A model generated the notes under the pieces. It searched no databases, was not told where the DNA came from, and was given only the letters and a program-made list of their open reading frames with translations. A stretch of DNA of 64,000 nucleotides from Pseudomonas profundi (GTDB lineage: Bacteria > Pseudomonadota > Gammaproteobacteria > Pseudomonadales > Pseudomonadaceae), in contig NZ_VTPZ01000001.1 of assembly GCF_008638305.1 (NCBI RefSeq), positions 124,001 to 188,000 of the forward strand, in the 5' to 3' direction. A program made the translations under genes and the position numbers. Below, piece by piece: positions 53,105 to 64,000 of the stretch (its first letter is position 1; the number at the start of each line of letters is the position of its first letter).

Positions 53105-53698
53105 TCAGTGGGCGACGTGCGTGCCGTCGATGGGGAAGAATGTGCCCTTGCTCCAGATGCCGAAACAGGTCTTGCCGTCGACCTCATGCTCCACGGCGCG
53201 CTCAGCCAGCTCGTAAAACACATTGCGATTGATCAGCGCTTCGAGATTCGCGCGTACTCGCACGTAGGGTGAAGGCTCCTGCGTCTCCGGGTCGACAACG
53301 ACACGAATGGGGTTGTCCGGTCCGGCTTCGACGCTATCATCAAGACTGGTGGTGAATCTGAGCACCTGCTCCCTGCCCTCGCCTTCGGCCTCCAGTGCAA
53401 CGGCTACAAAGGGGGCGTCCTCAACCTGGATAGCCCAGCGCTCGACCGGGGTTACCAGATAGTAACGCTGGTCGTCGTCGAAGCGCAGGATGCCTGCGAA
53501 CAGCTGAGCCAGCGGTTTGCGGGTGATAGCGGTACCCTCGTGAATCCAGGTGCCGTCACGGGCAATACGCATATCCAGTTCGCCGCTCACCGGCGGGTTC
53601 CACAGATGCACCGGAGCTGGCGCGCGGCGAGGCGTTCTCTGCTCGGGTTCGGGGATACTCTGCAGAATGGATTCCGCAGTGGGTTTATCACTGGCCAT
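53105..53698 (-). CDS. DUF1285-family protein
   Basis: 197 residues. HLWNPPVSGELDMRIARDGTW (in pieces: HLWNPPVSGELDMRIA) and GRFTRKPLAQLF-like strand (ITRKPLAQLFAGIL), then ERWAIQVEDAPFVAVA and NVFYELAERAVEH, all in the DUF1285 pattern of a small all-beta, dimeric fold. Soluble, no signal peptide. Function unknown; it neighbours a DUF4823 lipoprotein. Confidence 0.85.
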   Translation of the reverse strand: MASDKPTAESILQSIPEPEQRTPRRAPAPVHLWNPPVSGELDMRIARDGTWIHEGTAITRKPLAQLFAGILRFDDDQRYYLVTPVERWAIQVEDAPFVAVALEAEGEGREQVLRFTTSLDDSVEAGPDNPIRVVVDPETQEPSPYVRVRANLEALINRNVFYELAERAVEHEVDGKTCFGIWSKGTFFPIDGTHVAH

Positions 53699-53712
53699 GC
53701 TCTTACCTCAGA

Positions 53713-54297
53713 TTATCGGCCCAACAGTCGACGGGTGTAATCCTCCAGCGGCGGCCGGAGCAGTGTCGACGGCTTGGCCTTGAAAAATTGCAGGAAGCCA
53801 CCCCTGGTTTCGATCGTTACAAAGTCGACAACGCGACGGGTGGATGTTTCCATCAGGATGAGCTGCAGGTTGGCTTTGTCGATACCCAGCTCGCCCCACT
53901 GACCCTGCGACCTCTCTGTATCGCCACCCTGCGCACTGGCAAAGCGCGTGTAAAGCAGATAATCGGCACGATTGGCCTGCGCCTGACCCAGCGCCTCATC
54001 CAGCCCCGCTGGCTGGTGCGCCCGCTGCACCAGTGGAAAGAGCTGAACCGCCGCAGCAAAGGCTTCCTCAGCCACGACGTTGGGTCGCGAATAGGGATGG
54101 CCCACCGGTACAAAATGGCCCTGCGCGATATACAGGCTGGAATCGGGCTGAAGCGTCCAGGTAGCACTCCGGGTGATGCGGTAGTTGTTCGTCAATCCAG
54201 CATCGTCGAGATAATACCGCGCGCTTTCACGCATATCAGAAGGCTTCATGCAGCCGCCCAGCACCGCCAATCCCAGCAACAACGCAAACCAACGCAT
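53713..54297 (-). CDS. DUF4823-family lipoprotein
   Basis: 194 residues from ATG 54297. Lipobox LGGC at about residue 16. The mature part (YYLDDAGLTNNYRITRSATW and the RADYLLYTRFASAQGG strand) matches the DUF4823 pattern of Pseudomonas lipoproteins. Function unknown. It is 14 nt upstream of the DUF1285 gene on the same strand. An ATG at 54408 is in frame but starts inside the inverted-repeat element. Confidence 0.8.
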   Translation of the reverse strand: MRWFALLLGLAVLGGCMKPSDMRESARYYLDDAGLTNNYRITRSATWTLQPDSSLYIAQGHFVPVGHPYSRPNVVAEEAFAAAVQLFPLVQRAHQPAGLDEALGQAQANRADYLLYTRFASAQGGDTERSQGQWGELGIDKANLQLILMETSTRRVVDFVTIETRGGFLQFFKAKPSTLLRPPLEDYTRRLLGR

Positions 54298-54384
54298 GCG
54301 GTTTCTCCCTGTATGTTGAACACCCAGATCTCGGGTCTCGGAATGAGTCCAGATATTCTTCAATGAGCCAAAGCTCAAAAACCC

Positions 54385-54532
54385 AATCCCCCTGGCCCCC
54401 TTTTCCAAAGGGGGAACTGGTCCGAATGGCTTTTGGTTTATATCTCAAGCAATAGCCATCTATCAGAACAGCAGACATTCGCCATGCCCCGCACGTACGA
54501 TTCCCCCTTTGGAAAAGGGGGCTAGGGGGATT
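54385..54532. mobile_element. Inverted-repeat element (MITE-like), 148 bp
   Basis: 54385-54416 and 54501-54532 are 32-bp inverted repeats with 31 of 32 matching; each arm itself contains CCCCTTTTCCAAAGGGGG-type dyads. The 84-bp interior has no open reading frame of note. It fills the gap between DUF4823 and the radical SAM gene. No clear target duplication. Similar C5/G5-bounded elements occur in many bacteria (from memory). Confidence 0.65.
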
Positions 54533-54567
54533 CAGGGTTTCGATACCTACTCGATGCGCCTATTACA

Positions 54568-55461
54568 TCAAAGCGCACGCATCCATTCCGGTCGTAACCC
54601 GGCGTTGGCCGGCTGACTGATGGCCGTGCGTACCTGCTGCAGCATACGTGCCTTGTCAGCACCAAGCACACCTTTGAGCACCAGATAATTCGAAGCGTGG
54701 TCACTTCGAAATACGGTATTTTCAAGCTCAAGCGCGTCCAGAAACTGTTCTATCTCACGAAACAGGCCAGCCTGCTCCAGGGGCTGGAAATCCGGAAACT
54801 GCTCGCGGTAGCGGTCCATGCCCTGCGGAAAGCTGACCACCAGCGTCGACAGGAATTCTGGCTGGGTAGCGTTCATCAAGCGCGCCGAGTTCAGCGCGTG
54901 CTGCGCGCTCAGACTCTGTCCGCCCAGGCCGTTGAGGATCATTACTGAGCGCTGCAGGCCAGCTTCGCCAGCCTTAAGCAGAGCTTCTTCAGTGGATTGC
55001 GCGGTCTCGCCCTTGTTCACCCGCTTCAATACTTCATCGTCACCCGACTCCGCCCCCACATACAGCATCGCCAGGCCGGCATCGCGCAGCTCCTTGAGCT
55101 CTTCCACGGATTTGCGCTTGAGGTTGCGCGGCAAGCAGTACGAGGTAACCCGCTCCACTGTCGGCATGTGCTCACGAATAGCCTGCAGGATGGTTAGCAG
55201 ACGATGAGTCGGCAGAATCATCGCATCGCCGTCCGCAAGAAAAACCCGCTGTACGATCAGCTGCTCGCCGCAACGACGAATTTCGTCCAGCACCTGCGCC
55301 TCGTCCCGCGCGCGGAATTTCTTCTGAGGAGCGGTGTACATCTCGCAGAAGGTGCACTTGTTCCAGGAGCAACCGTTCGTCACCGGCAAGATCAGCGAAT
55401 GGGCTTCGCTTGGCGGGCGGAAGACGGGTTCGATGTAATCGATGGGAAACGAATAGGCCAC
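54568..55461 (-). CDS. Radical SAM protein (Elp3/YgiQ-like)
   Basis: 297 residues from GTG 55461 (GGAG 5 nt upstream); the frame stays open far upstream to 55587 but that part is Arg/Ser-rich. Cluster motif CSWNKCTFC (about 29-37; spacing C-x4-C-x2-C) follows VTNGCSWNKCTFCEMYTAPQ. SAM-domain motifs GAESGDDEVLKRVNKGET and LNGLGGQ follow. Related proteins are annotated as generic radical SAM enzymes; the reaction is unknown. Confidence 0.75.
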   Translation of the reverse strand: MAYSFPIDYIEPVFRPPSEAHSLILPVTNGCSWNKCTFCEMYTAPQKKFRARDEAQVLDEIRRCGEQLIVQRVFLADGDAMILPTHRLLTILQAIREHMPTVERVTSYCLPRNLKRKSVEELKELRDAGLAMLYVGAESGDDEVLKRVNKGETAQSTEEALLKAGEAGLQRSVMILNGLGGQSLSAQHALNSARLMNATQPEFLSTLVVSFPQGMDRYREQFPDFQPLEQAGLFREIEQFLDALELENTVFRSDHASNYLVLKGVLGADKARMLQQVRTAISQPANAGLRPEWMRAL

Positions 55462-55699
55462 ACGCACTCCGAAGGCTAAACAACAGATCGCCAGTCTAAA
55501 CGAAGCTGCAACCGATTGGGATGGCCAGCTGGCGCGCGCGACCTCCCTGTGGCCGTTCGCCGTGCCACGCCCAGCGGCATTCGTCATTCACCCGAATGGG
55601 TTTAGCGCCCCCTTGCCGATTAATTTATCGTTCATCTTGAATCGGGACGATTTTTACTTCTGGCTCAACCTCCACAATACGTTACGGATAATTAAAAAA

Positions 55700-57427
55700 A
55701 TGACGCCCACAACAATAAAGAAAACCTCCCCCAAGTTCCTGCTTTCAACTCTATCCGCAGTGGTAATCGCCGCCAGCCTGAGTGGTTGTTTGTCCAGTGG
55801 CGGAGGCAGCAGCGACGATGACAGAAAAGAAACTCCGAACCCCCTGCAAGTATCGACACTTCAAGGCGATTACATTGGGATAGTTAATAACGGTATGCGC
55901 ACTTACCGTGGCATTCGATATGGCGTTGCAGAGCGTTTCGCAGCCCCGGAATTCCCCGAAGCGCATTCAACCCCTGTTAAGTTGAGCACCGATTTCGGAA
56001 GCAACTGTCCGCAGAACGATAGCGCCTTTGGCGAAGCCAGCGTTGACGAAGATTGCCTATTCCTCAACGTTTACGCTCCGGAAGAGCCTGGCGAATATCC
56101 GGTTATGGTGTGGATCCACGGGGGGGCGTTCGTTTATGGCTCCGGCGGTGAAAGTTACGATCCGGTACGGTTAGTCGAAAAAGGCGTGGTCGTCGTTACG
56201 CTGAATTATCGCCTGGGCGCACTCGGCTTTCTCCCCCACGCAAGCCTTGGAGATAGCAATTTTGGTCTGCAGGACCAGCAGTTGGCGTTGCAGTGGGTGA
56301 AAGACAATATCAGCAAGTTCGACGGCGATGCCGATAACGTGACGATCTTTGGCGAATCCGCCGGCGGACACAGCGTCATGAGCCAACTGGCCTCTCCGGG
56401 CGCGGCGGGACTCTTCCAGAAGGCTATAGTGCAGAGTGGATCCTATAACGGAGCACAGATGCCTTTGCCAATGGGCCAGGCATTGTTCGGTGACGAAACC
56501 ATATCCAAGACCGCTTGCGAGGATAAGTCTGGAGACGAGGTCGCATCTTGCCTGCGAAGCCTCTCAGTGGACGACCTTCTCGCGGCGCAGCCAGCCAACT
56601 TACTACCCGTAACACGTACCGACGTTCTCCCTTGGTCGATCAACGAGGCGCTGGCCTCAGATTTTAACGAAGTTCCCGTAATGATGGGCAGCAACCGGAA
56701 TGAAGGCACACTGTTCAGCTTGTTGGCCTTGACGCCTACTCCAGATGACCCTGACACCCCCGAAAATGAATCGATCCCCTTTGTGGCGTCCGACGCACGC
56801 TATTATGAGGAAGTCGCTTCGCTGCTGGCGTTAGATCCAAGAGGGCTAGATACGACTGCAATCGCAAATGACTATCTCAGCGTCCAGATGCCAGTCGCGC
56901 TCCTGATGCAAGCTGGTCTGACGGAGGATGAAGCTAATTCTCTCCGTCGATTCGACGCCTATTCTGCAATAGGTACCGATTGGCGCTTCAATTGCCCTAA
57001 TAGCGAGCAGTGGGATCTGCTCGCCGACACGGTAGACACATGGGGATACTGGTTCACGGATACCGAAGCACCGAGCATCCTCGGAGATACGCAGTCGCCA
57101 TTCCCGTTGAAAGCATCCCACTCTTTTGAGATTCAATATGTGTTGAGTTCCAGCGAAACGCTTGCGGAACGCGGTGCTTCCGAAGCTCAATTGACACTGG
57201 CCGAGCAAATGGCCACCTACTGGACCAACTTCGCCAAATACGGGGACAATGCTGCAATAGGCCCCAATGGTACAGACGGAGCAACTGGCCCGGTAGAATG
57301 GCCGCGACTGACCTCGGAGGGCCAAATCATGCGTTTAAACACACCAGAGCCGGAAGCCGTTGACATAGGCGACTTCCGTGAAACCCATCAATGCGAGTAC
57401 TGGGAGGCTCCCCCGCGAGTTCAATAA
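55700..57427 (+). CDS. Type B carboxylesterase lipoprotein
   Basis: 575 residues from ATG 55700. Lipobox LSGC (about 29), then a Ser/Gly/Asp-rich linker and the alpha/beta hydrolase: oxyanion loop WIHGGAFVYGSGG, nucleophile elbow FGESAGG (Ser about 229), acid in SNRNEGTLF, and His in KASHSFEIQYV. Secreted, surface-anchored esterase for ester substrates, possibly lipids or esters of the habitat. The ribosome-binding site is poor. Codon use and base composition (many A/T) look unlike the neighbours, so recent transfer is possible. Confidence 0.85.
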   Translation: MTPTTIKKTSPKFLLSTLSAVVIAASLSGCLSSGGGSSDDDRKETPNPLQVSTLQGDYIGIVNNGMRTYRGIRYGVAERFAAPEFPEAHSTPVKLSTDFGSNCPQNDSAFGEASVDEDCLFLNVYAPEEPGEYPVMVWIHGGAFVYGSGGESYDPVRLVEKGVVVVTLNYRLGALGFLPHASLGDSNFGLQDQQLALQWVKDNISKFDGDADNVTIFGESAGGHSVMSQLASPGAAGLFQKAIVQSGSYNGAQMPLPMGQALFGDETISKTACEDKSGDEVASCLRSLSVDDLLAAQPANLLPVTRTDVLPWSINEALASDFNEVPVMMGSNRNEGTLFSLLALTPTPDDPDTPENESIPFVASDARYYEEVASLLALDPRGLDTTAIANDYLSVQMPVALLMQAGLTEDEANSLRRFDAYSAIGTDWRFNCPNSEQWDLLADTVDTWGYWFTDTEAPSILGDTQSPFPLKASHSFEIQYVLSSSETLAERGASEAQLTLAEQMATYWTNFAKYGDNAAIGPNGTDGATGPVEWPRLTSEGQIMRLNTPEPEAVDIGDFRETHQCEYWEAPPRVQ

Positions 57428-57439
57428 TTATCACCCCGT

Positions 57440-57476
57440 CAGGCCTCGGTACCAAAGTATTCAGTTCCGAGGCCTG
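57440..57476. terminator. Convergent terminator, long loop
   Basis: CAGGCCTCGG and CCGAGGCCTG form a perfect 10-bp stem around a 17-nt loop, between the esterase and amidohydrolase genes; a short T-rich stretch follows on the plus strand. Confidence 0.6.
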
Positions 57477-57485
57477 TCATTCATT

Positions 57486-58505
57486 TCATATATCCGGCTG
57501 GGTCGGTTTCGGCAACACCGCCAAAAAGTTATCCCGCGCAACCTTCTCCGCCGTCTCCTCGGAAAGCGCATCAAGGAAAGGATCGAAAGCCTTGATATTG
57601 CTACCTAAACTATTGAATTTACCGACGACGTCGGAACCGATCATGAACCGATCCGGATAGGCTTCCACCAGCTTCACCCACTTAGGATCCGCCTTCCCTT
57701 CCTCATTGAGAAGGTAGATATCCAGCAAGCTCCACGACAGATCAATATACAGATTGGGATACACCTCAAGCATGCGTTCGAGCGTTGGATAGATAAAGTC
57801 GAGGCTATCCTGGCGCCGATGAATCTCGGCGCTAGTGCCGGCGTGCGCCCAGATGAAGCGGACCTGTGGGTGCTTACCTAGCGGCTCCTCAAACTCCTGC
57901 AGATACAGCGGGTTACGCTCTCTTTTTGATGTAATATTGCTGTGCACCATCACCGGCAGATCAAACTCCTCCGCCAGATAATAGACGCGGGTCATGGCCT
58001 CGCTATTGGCACGCGGCGCATCGCCGTGGGTCAGTGCAGTCAAGTCATCATGACGCGTGAAGACTTCGCCTATCCCCTGCCAGATACCCGGATACATCTC
58101 TAGCATCCGCCGAAGATGCTCATCGGAATTCTTGTCGTTGGGGTTGAGGCCAGAGAGGAAAGGATGAAACCGCTGCCGCTGGTCTTCCGGCAGTTGCTGC
58201 ATGGCATGGGCGATGATGGCATCGGTCGCGCTATACCAGTAGGCCCCTGCATCGTCACCCGCGTAGTAGCGTGGACGTTTCGGCTCGTTCTCGTGCCACT
58301 TCTTGGCTACCGGGATGCCGGAGAACATCACGTGCTCGATGTTGTGCTCATCCATTTGCCGGAGCAGCTCCTGTATGCCCTCGCTCTCCTGGAAAAAATC
58401 CACAAAATGCAGATGCGCATCGGAATAGACGTAATCACGTGCGTGGGCTTGGGACATCAACAGAACCGCCATGGCGGCGGGGACCAAATAACGTAAAGCG
58501 AGCAA
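57486..58505 (-). CDS. Secreted amidohydrolase (metal-dependent hydrolase)
   Basis: 339 residues from TTG 58505, preceded by AGGAG at 6 nt; an ATG at 58538 is in frame without such a site. Signal peptide cleaved near AHARD (about 22). Metal-site motifs in TIM-barrel order: DAHLHFVD (HxH), VMVHSN, WAHAGTSAEI (about 240) and GSDVVGK (about 300). It is an amidohydrolase_2-like hydrolase or decarboxylase. A secreted form is unusual for this family, suggesting an extracellular substrate. Substrate unknown. Confidence 0.75.
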   Translation of the reverse strand: MLALRYLVPAAMAVLLMSQAHARDYVYSDAHLHFVDFFQESEGIQELLRQMDEHNIEHVMFSGIPVAKKWHENEPKRPRYYAGDDAGAYWYSATDAIIAHAMQQLPEDQRQRFHPFLSGLNPNDKNSDEHLRRMLEMYPGIWQGIGEVFTRHDDLTALTHGDAPRANSEAMTRVYYLAEEFDLPVMVHSNITSKRERNPLYLQEFEEPLGKHPQVRFIWAHAGTSAEIHRRQDSLDFIYPTLERMLEVYPNLYIDLSWSLLDIYLLNEEGKADPKWVKLVEAYPDRFMIGSDVVGKFNSLGSNIKAFDPFLDALSEETAEKVARDNFLAVLPKPTQPDI

Positions 58506-58680
58506 GGGACTCTCCTGAGGACATACTGGCTGCGTCATGCCGAGAACGGCGGTGCGCAGGAGCCGCCTGATCATTCTGCTGGCAAGGCTCCGCACGCCCG
58601 GAGGCGCTGCGTCAGCCGGCAACACAACGGCATGTAAAAGACCCCGGAGAGCAGAGCGAGTTCACAGTGTGCGGGGCAAA

Positions 58681-59325
58681 TCAGGGAGTAACGGTGTCTT
58701 CATCCTTGCGCCGCTTGGAGCGGTTGCCCATGCGTACGCCGATATCCGTGAGAAACTGCATGTACCCCTCCTTGTCCTCGATGACCTCTTGCCAGAATGG
58801 AGAGTGATACATCGACATAGCACCATGCACCAGCGCCCAGGCGGCGCAATAGTGAAAATAGGGGGGTACGTCTTCAAGTTTGCCGTCGTCGATCCGCTCC
58901 TTGATGACGCCGGTAAGGTTGTTGAAGTTCGATGCACGAATCTGATGGAGCTGCCCGATCATCTCGGGCATCTGGCTGGCCTTGACCACTTTCTCTTCCA
59001 GGCGATCAAACAAGCGGTACCGGTCCGGGTCGCTCATGCGGAACGCAAAATACTCGCGGGCCAGTGCCTCTTTATCACGTTCAATGGTTTCGGAATGCAG
59101 CAGAACCGCCAGCTCACGTTCATAGTCAAGCATCAGGCGCAGGTATATTTCCGCCTTTGATTTGAAGTGCTTGTAGATGGTCCCTTTGCCAATACCGACC
59201 TCGTCCGCAATCATTTCGACCGTAACGCTGTCCTCGCCCTGCTCGAGAAACAGTCGCAGAGACGTATCAAGTATTTCCTGCTCTCTTCTGCGGAACTCGC
59301 GGACCTTTCTGGATTCTTTTTGCAT
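58681..59325 (-). CDS. TetR-family regulator
   Basis: 214 residues from ATG 59325 (GTG 59334 is also possible). TetR helix-turn-helix at about 28-60 (VEMIADEVGIGKGTIYKHFKSKAEIY in pieces: IADEVGIGKGTIYKHFKSK). The long C-terminal ligand domain ends with basic KRRKDED. The same place in other pseudomonads, upstream of rgsA and tatD, holds a TetR regulator, so it is ancestral here. Ligand unknown. Confidence 0.9.
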   Translation of the reverse strand: MQKESRKVREFRRREQEILDTSLRLFLEQGEDSVTVEMIADEVGIGKGTIYKHFKSKAEIYLRLMLDYERELAVLLHSETIERDKEALAREYFAFRMSDPDRYRLFDRLEEKVVKASQMPEMIGQLHQIRASNFNNLTGVIKERIDDGKLEDVPPYFHYCAAWALVHGAMSMYHSPFWQEVIEDKEGYMQFLTDIGVRMGNRSKRRKDEDTVTP

Positions 59326-59545
59326 TCGGCGCACCCGCTTCCCTAACGTCGTTTAACGGCATTATGCCAACTTTATGACTGGATGGACATATTTGGTTCA
59401 AACCTGACCGCAAGGTTCGCATGGGTGACGAGGAGAACGCCTCCCTGAAGCAGAGATAACAACGGTTCACGATAAGACGCGTGGGCAACTATTCCGAATC
59501 AGTTTATAAAGTGCTGCAAAACCGCTGGAAAGTTCGGCGATATGA

Positions 59546-59556
59546 TCAATACTCAA
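59546..59556 (+). promoter_or_regulatory. RpoS-type -10 element of rgsA
   Basis: TCAATACTCAA matches 9 of 11 positions of the sigma-S extended -10 (TCTATACTTAA), 4 nt before the predicted sRNA start. This fits published RpoS control of rgsA. Confidence 0.55.
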
Positions 59557-59559
59557 GGC

Positions 59560-59673
59560 TAACAGGACGGCATTTCCCCCAATGACGTTCTGTACGGTCA
59601 GGTCCAGACCTGGCCTTGCAACACTCCTAATGGTCTTGACCCGAATCCATCCCCCAGGATTCGGGTTTTTTTT
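59560..59673 (+). ncRNA. rgsA: RgsA (P16) small RNA
   Basis: About 114 nt from the predicted start near 59560 to the terminator CCCGAATCC-ATCCCCCA-GGATTCGGG-T8 (59640-59673). No protein is encoded on the plus strand here, so a strong plus-strand terminator needs an RNA gene. The position (between a TetR gene and divergent tatD), length and the CCCCCA-containing terminator agree with RgsA, which in Pseudomonas is RpoS- and Gac-dependent and acts via Hfq. No GacA box (TGTAAG...CTTACA) is seen upstream. The rest of the 375-bp gap (59326-59700) is otherwise empty. Confidence 0.72.
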
Positions 59674-59700
59674 GACCAGCGTTCGCTGTGTGCTGGCGAG

Positions 59701-60477
59701 CTAGACGGCGTCGGGAAACAATCGGTGGAAATTCGCCGTGGTGTTCTCCCAGAGCGACTCGAGGGATTCACCCCTTAGCTCGGACAGGAAAGCGGCCACC
59801 TCACATACGAACTGTGGCTCATTCGGCTTGCCCCTGTGTGGTACCGGAGCGAGATAAGGCGAATCCGTTTCGACCAGCAATCGGTCGGCGGGAATGCGTC
59901 TTGCCACATCACGCAGAGCTTCTGCATTGCGGAAGGTGACGATACCCGAGAGCGAGATGTAATAGCCCATATCCAGCGCAGCCTTGGCCATATCCCAGTC
60001 TTCGGTGAAACAGTGCAGCACGCCGGTCTGCGGGAGATCCGCTTCGTCAAGCAGGGCCAGGGTGTCGGCGCGTGCCGAGCGGGTATGGATAATGACCGGT
60101 TTGCCGGTTTGCTGCGCGGCCTGCAAATGCACCCGGAACGAGGTCTGCTGTTGCTCAGCCATATCCGGTTCGTAATGGTAATCGAGACCCGTTTCGCCGA
60201 TAGCCACACAACGCGGATGGTTTACCGCCTGCACAAGCCATGCAAGGTCGGTCGGCTTTTCGCGAGTCAGATCCAGCGGGTGAATACCGACACTGCAATA
60301 GACATCGGCGTGCGCTTCAGCGAGACCTTTGACCACAGGCGCGTTGTCAGCATCCACGCCTATGCAGAGAAATTTGCCAACACCGCGGGCACGCGCTGCA
60401 TTCAGCGCGGCATCAAGGGAGCCCTCATGGGCAGTCAGATCGAGTCGATCAAGATGGCAGTGAGAATCTATCAGCAT
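59701..60477 (-). CDS. tatD: TatD-family metal-dependent DNase
   Basis: 258 residues. TIM-barrel hydrolase: DSHCHLDRLD (HxH at the start), ETGLDYHYE, HTRSARADT, LHCFTEDW and TDSPYLAPVPHRGKPNEP. Family members are 3'-5' exonucleases or DNases with a role in repair. It lies 2 nt downstream of pilZ and leads the block pilZ-holB-tmk-mltG-pabC in reverse. Confidence 0.93.
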   Translation of the reverse strand: MLIDSHCHLDRLDLTAHEGSLDAALNAARARGVGKFLCIGVDADNAPVVKGLAEAHADVYCSVGIHPLDLTREKPTDLAWLVQAVNHPRCVAIGETGLDYHYEPDMAEQQQTSFRVHLQAAQQTGKPVIIHTRSARADTLALLDEADLPQTGVLHCFTEDWDMAKAALDMGYYISLSGIVTFRNAEALRDVARRIPADRLLVETDSPYLAPVPHRGKPNEPQFVCEVAAFLSELRGESLESLWENTTANFHRLFPDAV

Positions 60478-60479
60478 GG

Positions 60480-60833
60480 TTACATCGTATGGGTGGGCCG
60501 GTCGGACTTGAGCGCACCGGCGAGGTAGGTTTCGATCTTGCTCCGGGCGGTGTTGTCCTGGTCGCTGAACTGGACGCCTATCCCCGCGGCGCGATTACCT
60601 TGCGCGCCCTTGGATGTGACCCAGACAACCTTGCCGGCAACCGGGATCTTTTCTGGCTCGTCCATCAGGTTCAGCAGCATGAACACCTCGTCGCCCGGAC
60701 GGTAAGACTTGTTGGTCGGGATAAACAGCCCGCCGTGCTTCACAAACGGCATGTAGGCGGCATAAAGCACCGACTTGTCCTTGATCGTCAGCGAAAGAAT
60801 ACCGTTGCGTGGCCCCGCGCTCGGATTGCTCAT
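60480..60833 (-). CDS. pilZ: PilZ-domain protein (type IV pilus)
   Basis: 117 residues. PilZ domain with LSLTIKDKSVLYAAYMPFVKHGGLFIPT (in pieces: LSLTIKDKSVLYAAY, FVKHGGLFIPT) and VAGKVVWVT; the RxxxR and DxSxxG residues that bind cyclic di-GMP are absent, as in P. aeruginosa PilZ. It interacts with PilB and FimX for pilus assembly, so it may serve the pilin at 33286. It lies 87 nt downstream of holB. Confidence 0.9.
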   Translation of the reverse strand: MSNPSAGPRNGILSLTIKDKSVLYAAYMPFVKHGGLFIPTNKSYRPGDEVFMLLNLMDEPEKIPVAGKVVWVTSKGAQGNRAAGIGVQFSDQDNTARSKIETYLAGALKSDRPTHTM

Positions 60834-60920
60834 AATTCACTCAGTCCTTTGTATATTGGCCAGGGTCTATCAACGCACCGTCACAGCGCAAAGACAGCCC
60901 TCAAGCGTTGCTTAATCAGG

Positions 60921-63610
<2,690 letters not shown>

Positions 63611-63614
<4 letters not shown>

Positions 63615-64000
63615 AATATTGCCTGCCTAGCCAATGCTTGCGCCTGGCGTGTGAACGGTCCTGGCGACCAGGTTTTGTCCATCAATCCAACCACCGGCCA
63701 AACCCCAGAGACGCTATTGCAGCAAAAAACCTCGTCGCTATCGAGCAGCTCCTGCAGCTCAACCGCTCGCTGCCTGACCGGCTCGCCCTGGGCAGCAAGT
63801 TTCGCAAGCAGATAATCGCGCATCACCCCTCGGACGCCGCATTCGATCACCTCAGGGGTTACCCATTCGCCTTTATGCCGCAAGAACAGATTGCTCATGG
63901 TGCATTCCACCGGTTTGCCTAACATGTCGCAGACCAGGCCCTCGCCAAAAGGCGCTTGCCACTCTGCACGCGCCAGGACCTGTTCGAGCCGATTGAGATG
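63611..64000 (-). CDS. pabC: Aminodeoxychorismate lyase PabC (partial)
   Basis: The C-terminal 129 residues; the gene continues beyond the right edge. PLP fold-type IV signatures of the C-terminal part: CTMSNLFL (about 35), EVIECGVRGVMRD and the CNSVSGVWPV motif near the end. It converts 4-amino-4-deoxychorismate to 4-aminobenzoate and pyruvate for folate synthesis. Its placement before mltG-tmk-holB is the standard Pseudomonas order. Confidence 0.9.

Overview
The window reads as chromosomal DNA of a gammaproteobacterium of the Pseudomonas lineage. The evidence is gene order and content: cysG-serS-crcB-rarA-lolA-ftsK followed by aat-bpt-infA, a class II ribonucleotide reductase split into nrdJa and nrdJb, the block tetR-rgsA-tatD-pilZ-holB-tmk-mltG-pabC, and a TgpA-type transglutaminase operon. 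From memory of gene order (not checked by search) the absence of trxB between ftsK and aat, and of clpA after infA, points away from P. aeruginosa and towards a relative such as the Halopseudomonas group. No rRNA, tRNA, CRISPR array, prophage or complete insertion sequence was found. Two non-autonomous inverted-repeat elements and several intergenic repeats are present.

Layout. 1-3108: an LprI-like lipoprotein (running off the left edge) and a tonB-exbD-exbB energy-transduction operon. 3176-5212: a winged-helix regulator with a membrane partner, then a ParD-like/zeta toxin-antitoxin module, each with a palindrome at its likely promoter. 5240-8224: a cstA - small CC-ending protein - ArsA-like ATPase operon. 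8405-18442: lipocalin, glutamine amidotransferase, corA, cysG, serS, crcB, rarA, lolA and ftsK, all on the minus strand. 18651-24232: aat, bpt, infA, a PerM-type permease, an acyl-CoA dehydrogenase with a divergent LysR regulator. 24276-31803: a MocR-type regulator, a periplasmic binding protein, a 365-bp MITE-like element abutting miaE, a universal stress protein and acnB.

31962-40300 is the most accessory-looking part. It carries small lipoproteins, a single-domain PilC/GspF-like protein translationally coupled to a type IV pilin, DUF proteins, a baeRF-type protein, an extensin-like protein, yjdM, and a repeat-rich interval whose two 108-bp repeats each encode two hairpins with mutually complementary loops. 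40283-49869: yebC-family gene, DUF3429, the tgpA-DUF58-moxR operon, a TAXI-type binding protein, an orphan acyl carrier protein, rnk and rmuC. 49956-52999: nrdJab with a promoter and candidate NrdR boxes. 53105-59325: DUF1285, DUF4823, a radical SAM protein, an AT-richer carboxylesterase, a secreted amidohydrolase and a TetR regulator. 59560-64000: the sRNA rgsA and the tatD-pilZ-holB-tmk-mltG-pabC block, which runs off the right edge.

Functionally the window is mostly housekeeping: translation and protein turnover (serS, infA, aat, bpt, miaE), chromosome segregation and repair (ftsK, rarA, rmuC, holB), nucleotide supply (nrdJab, tmk), envelope maintenance (lolA, mltG, tonB-exbBD, blc) and central metabolism (acnB, cstA, cysG). 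The parts least explained by known biology are the cstA-CC-protein-ArsA operon, the repeat pairs with complementary hairpin loops, the heptamer arrays at convergent gene ends, the orphan pilin cassette and the orphan acyl carrier protein.
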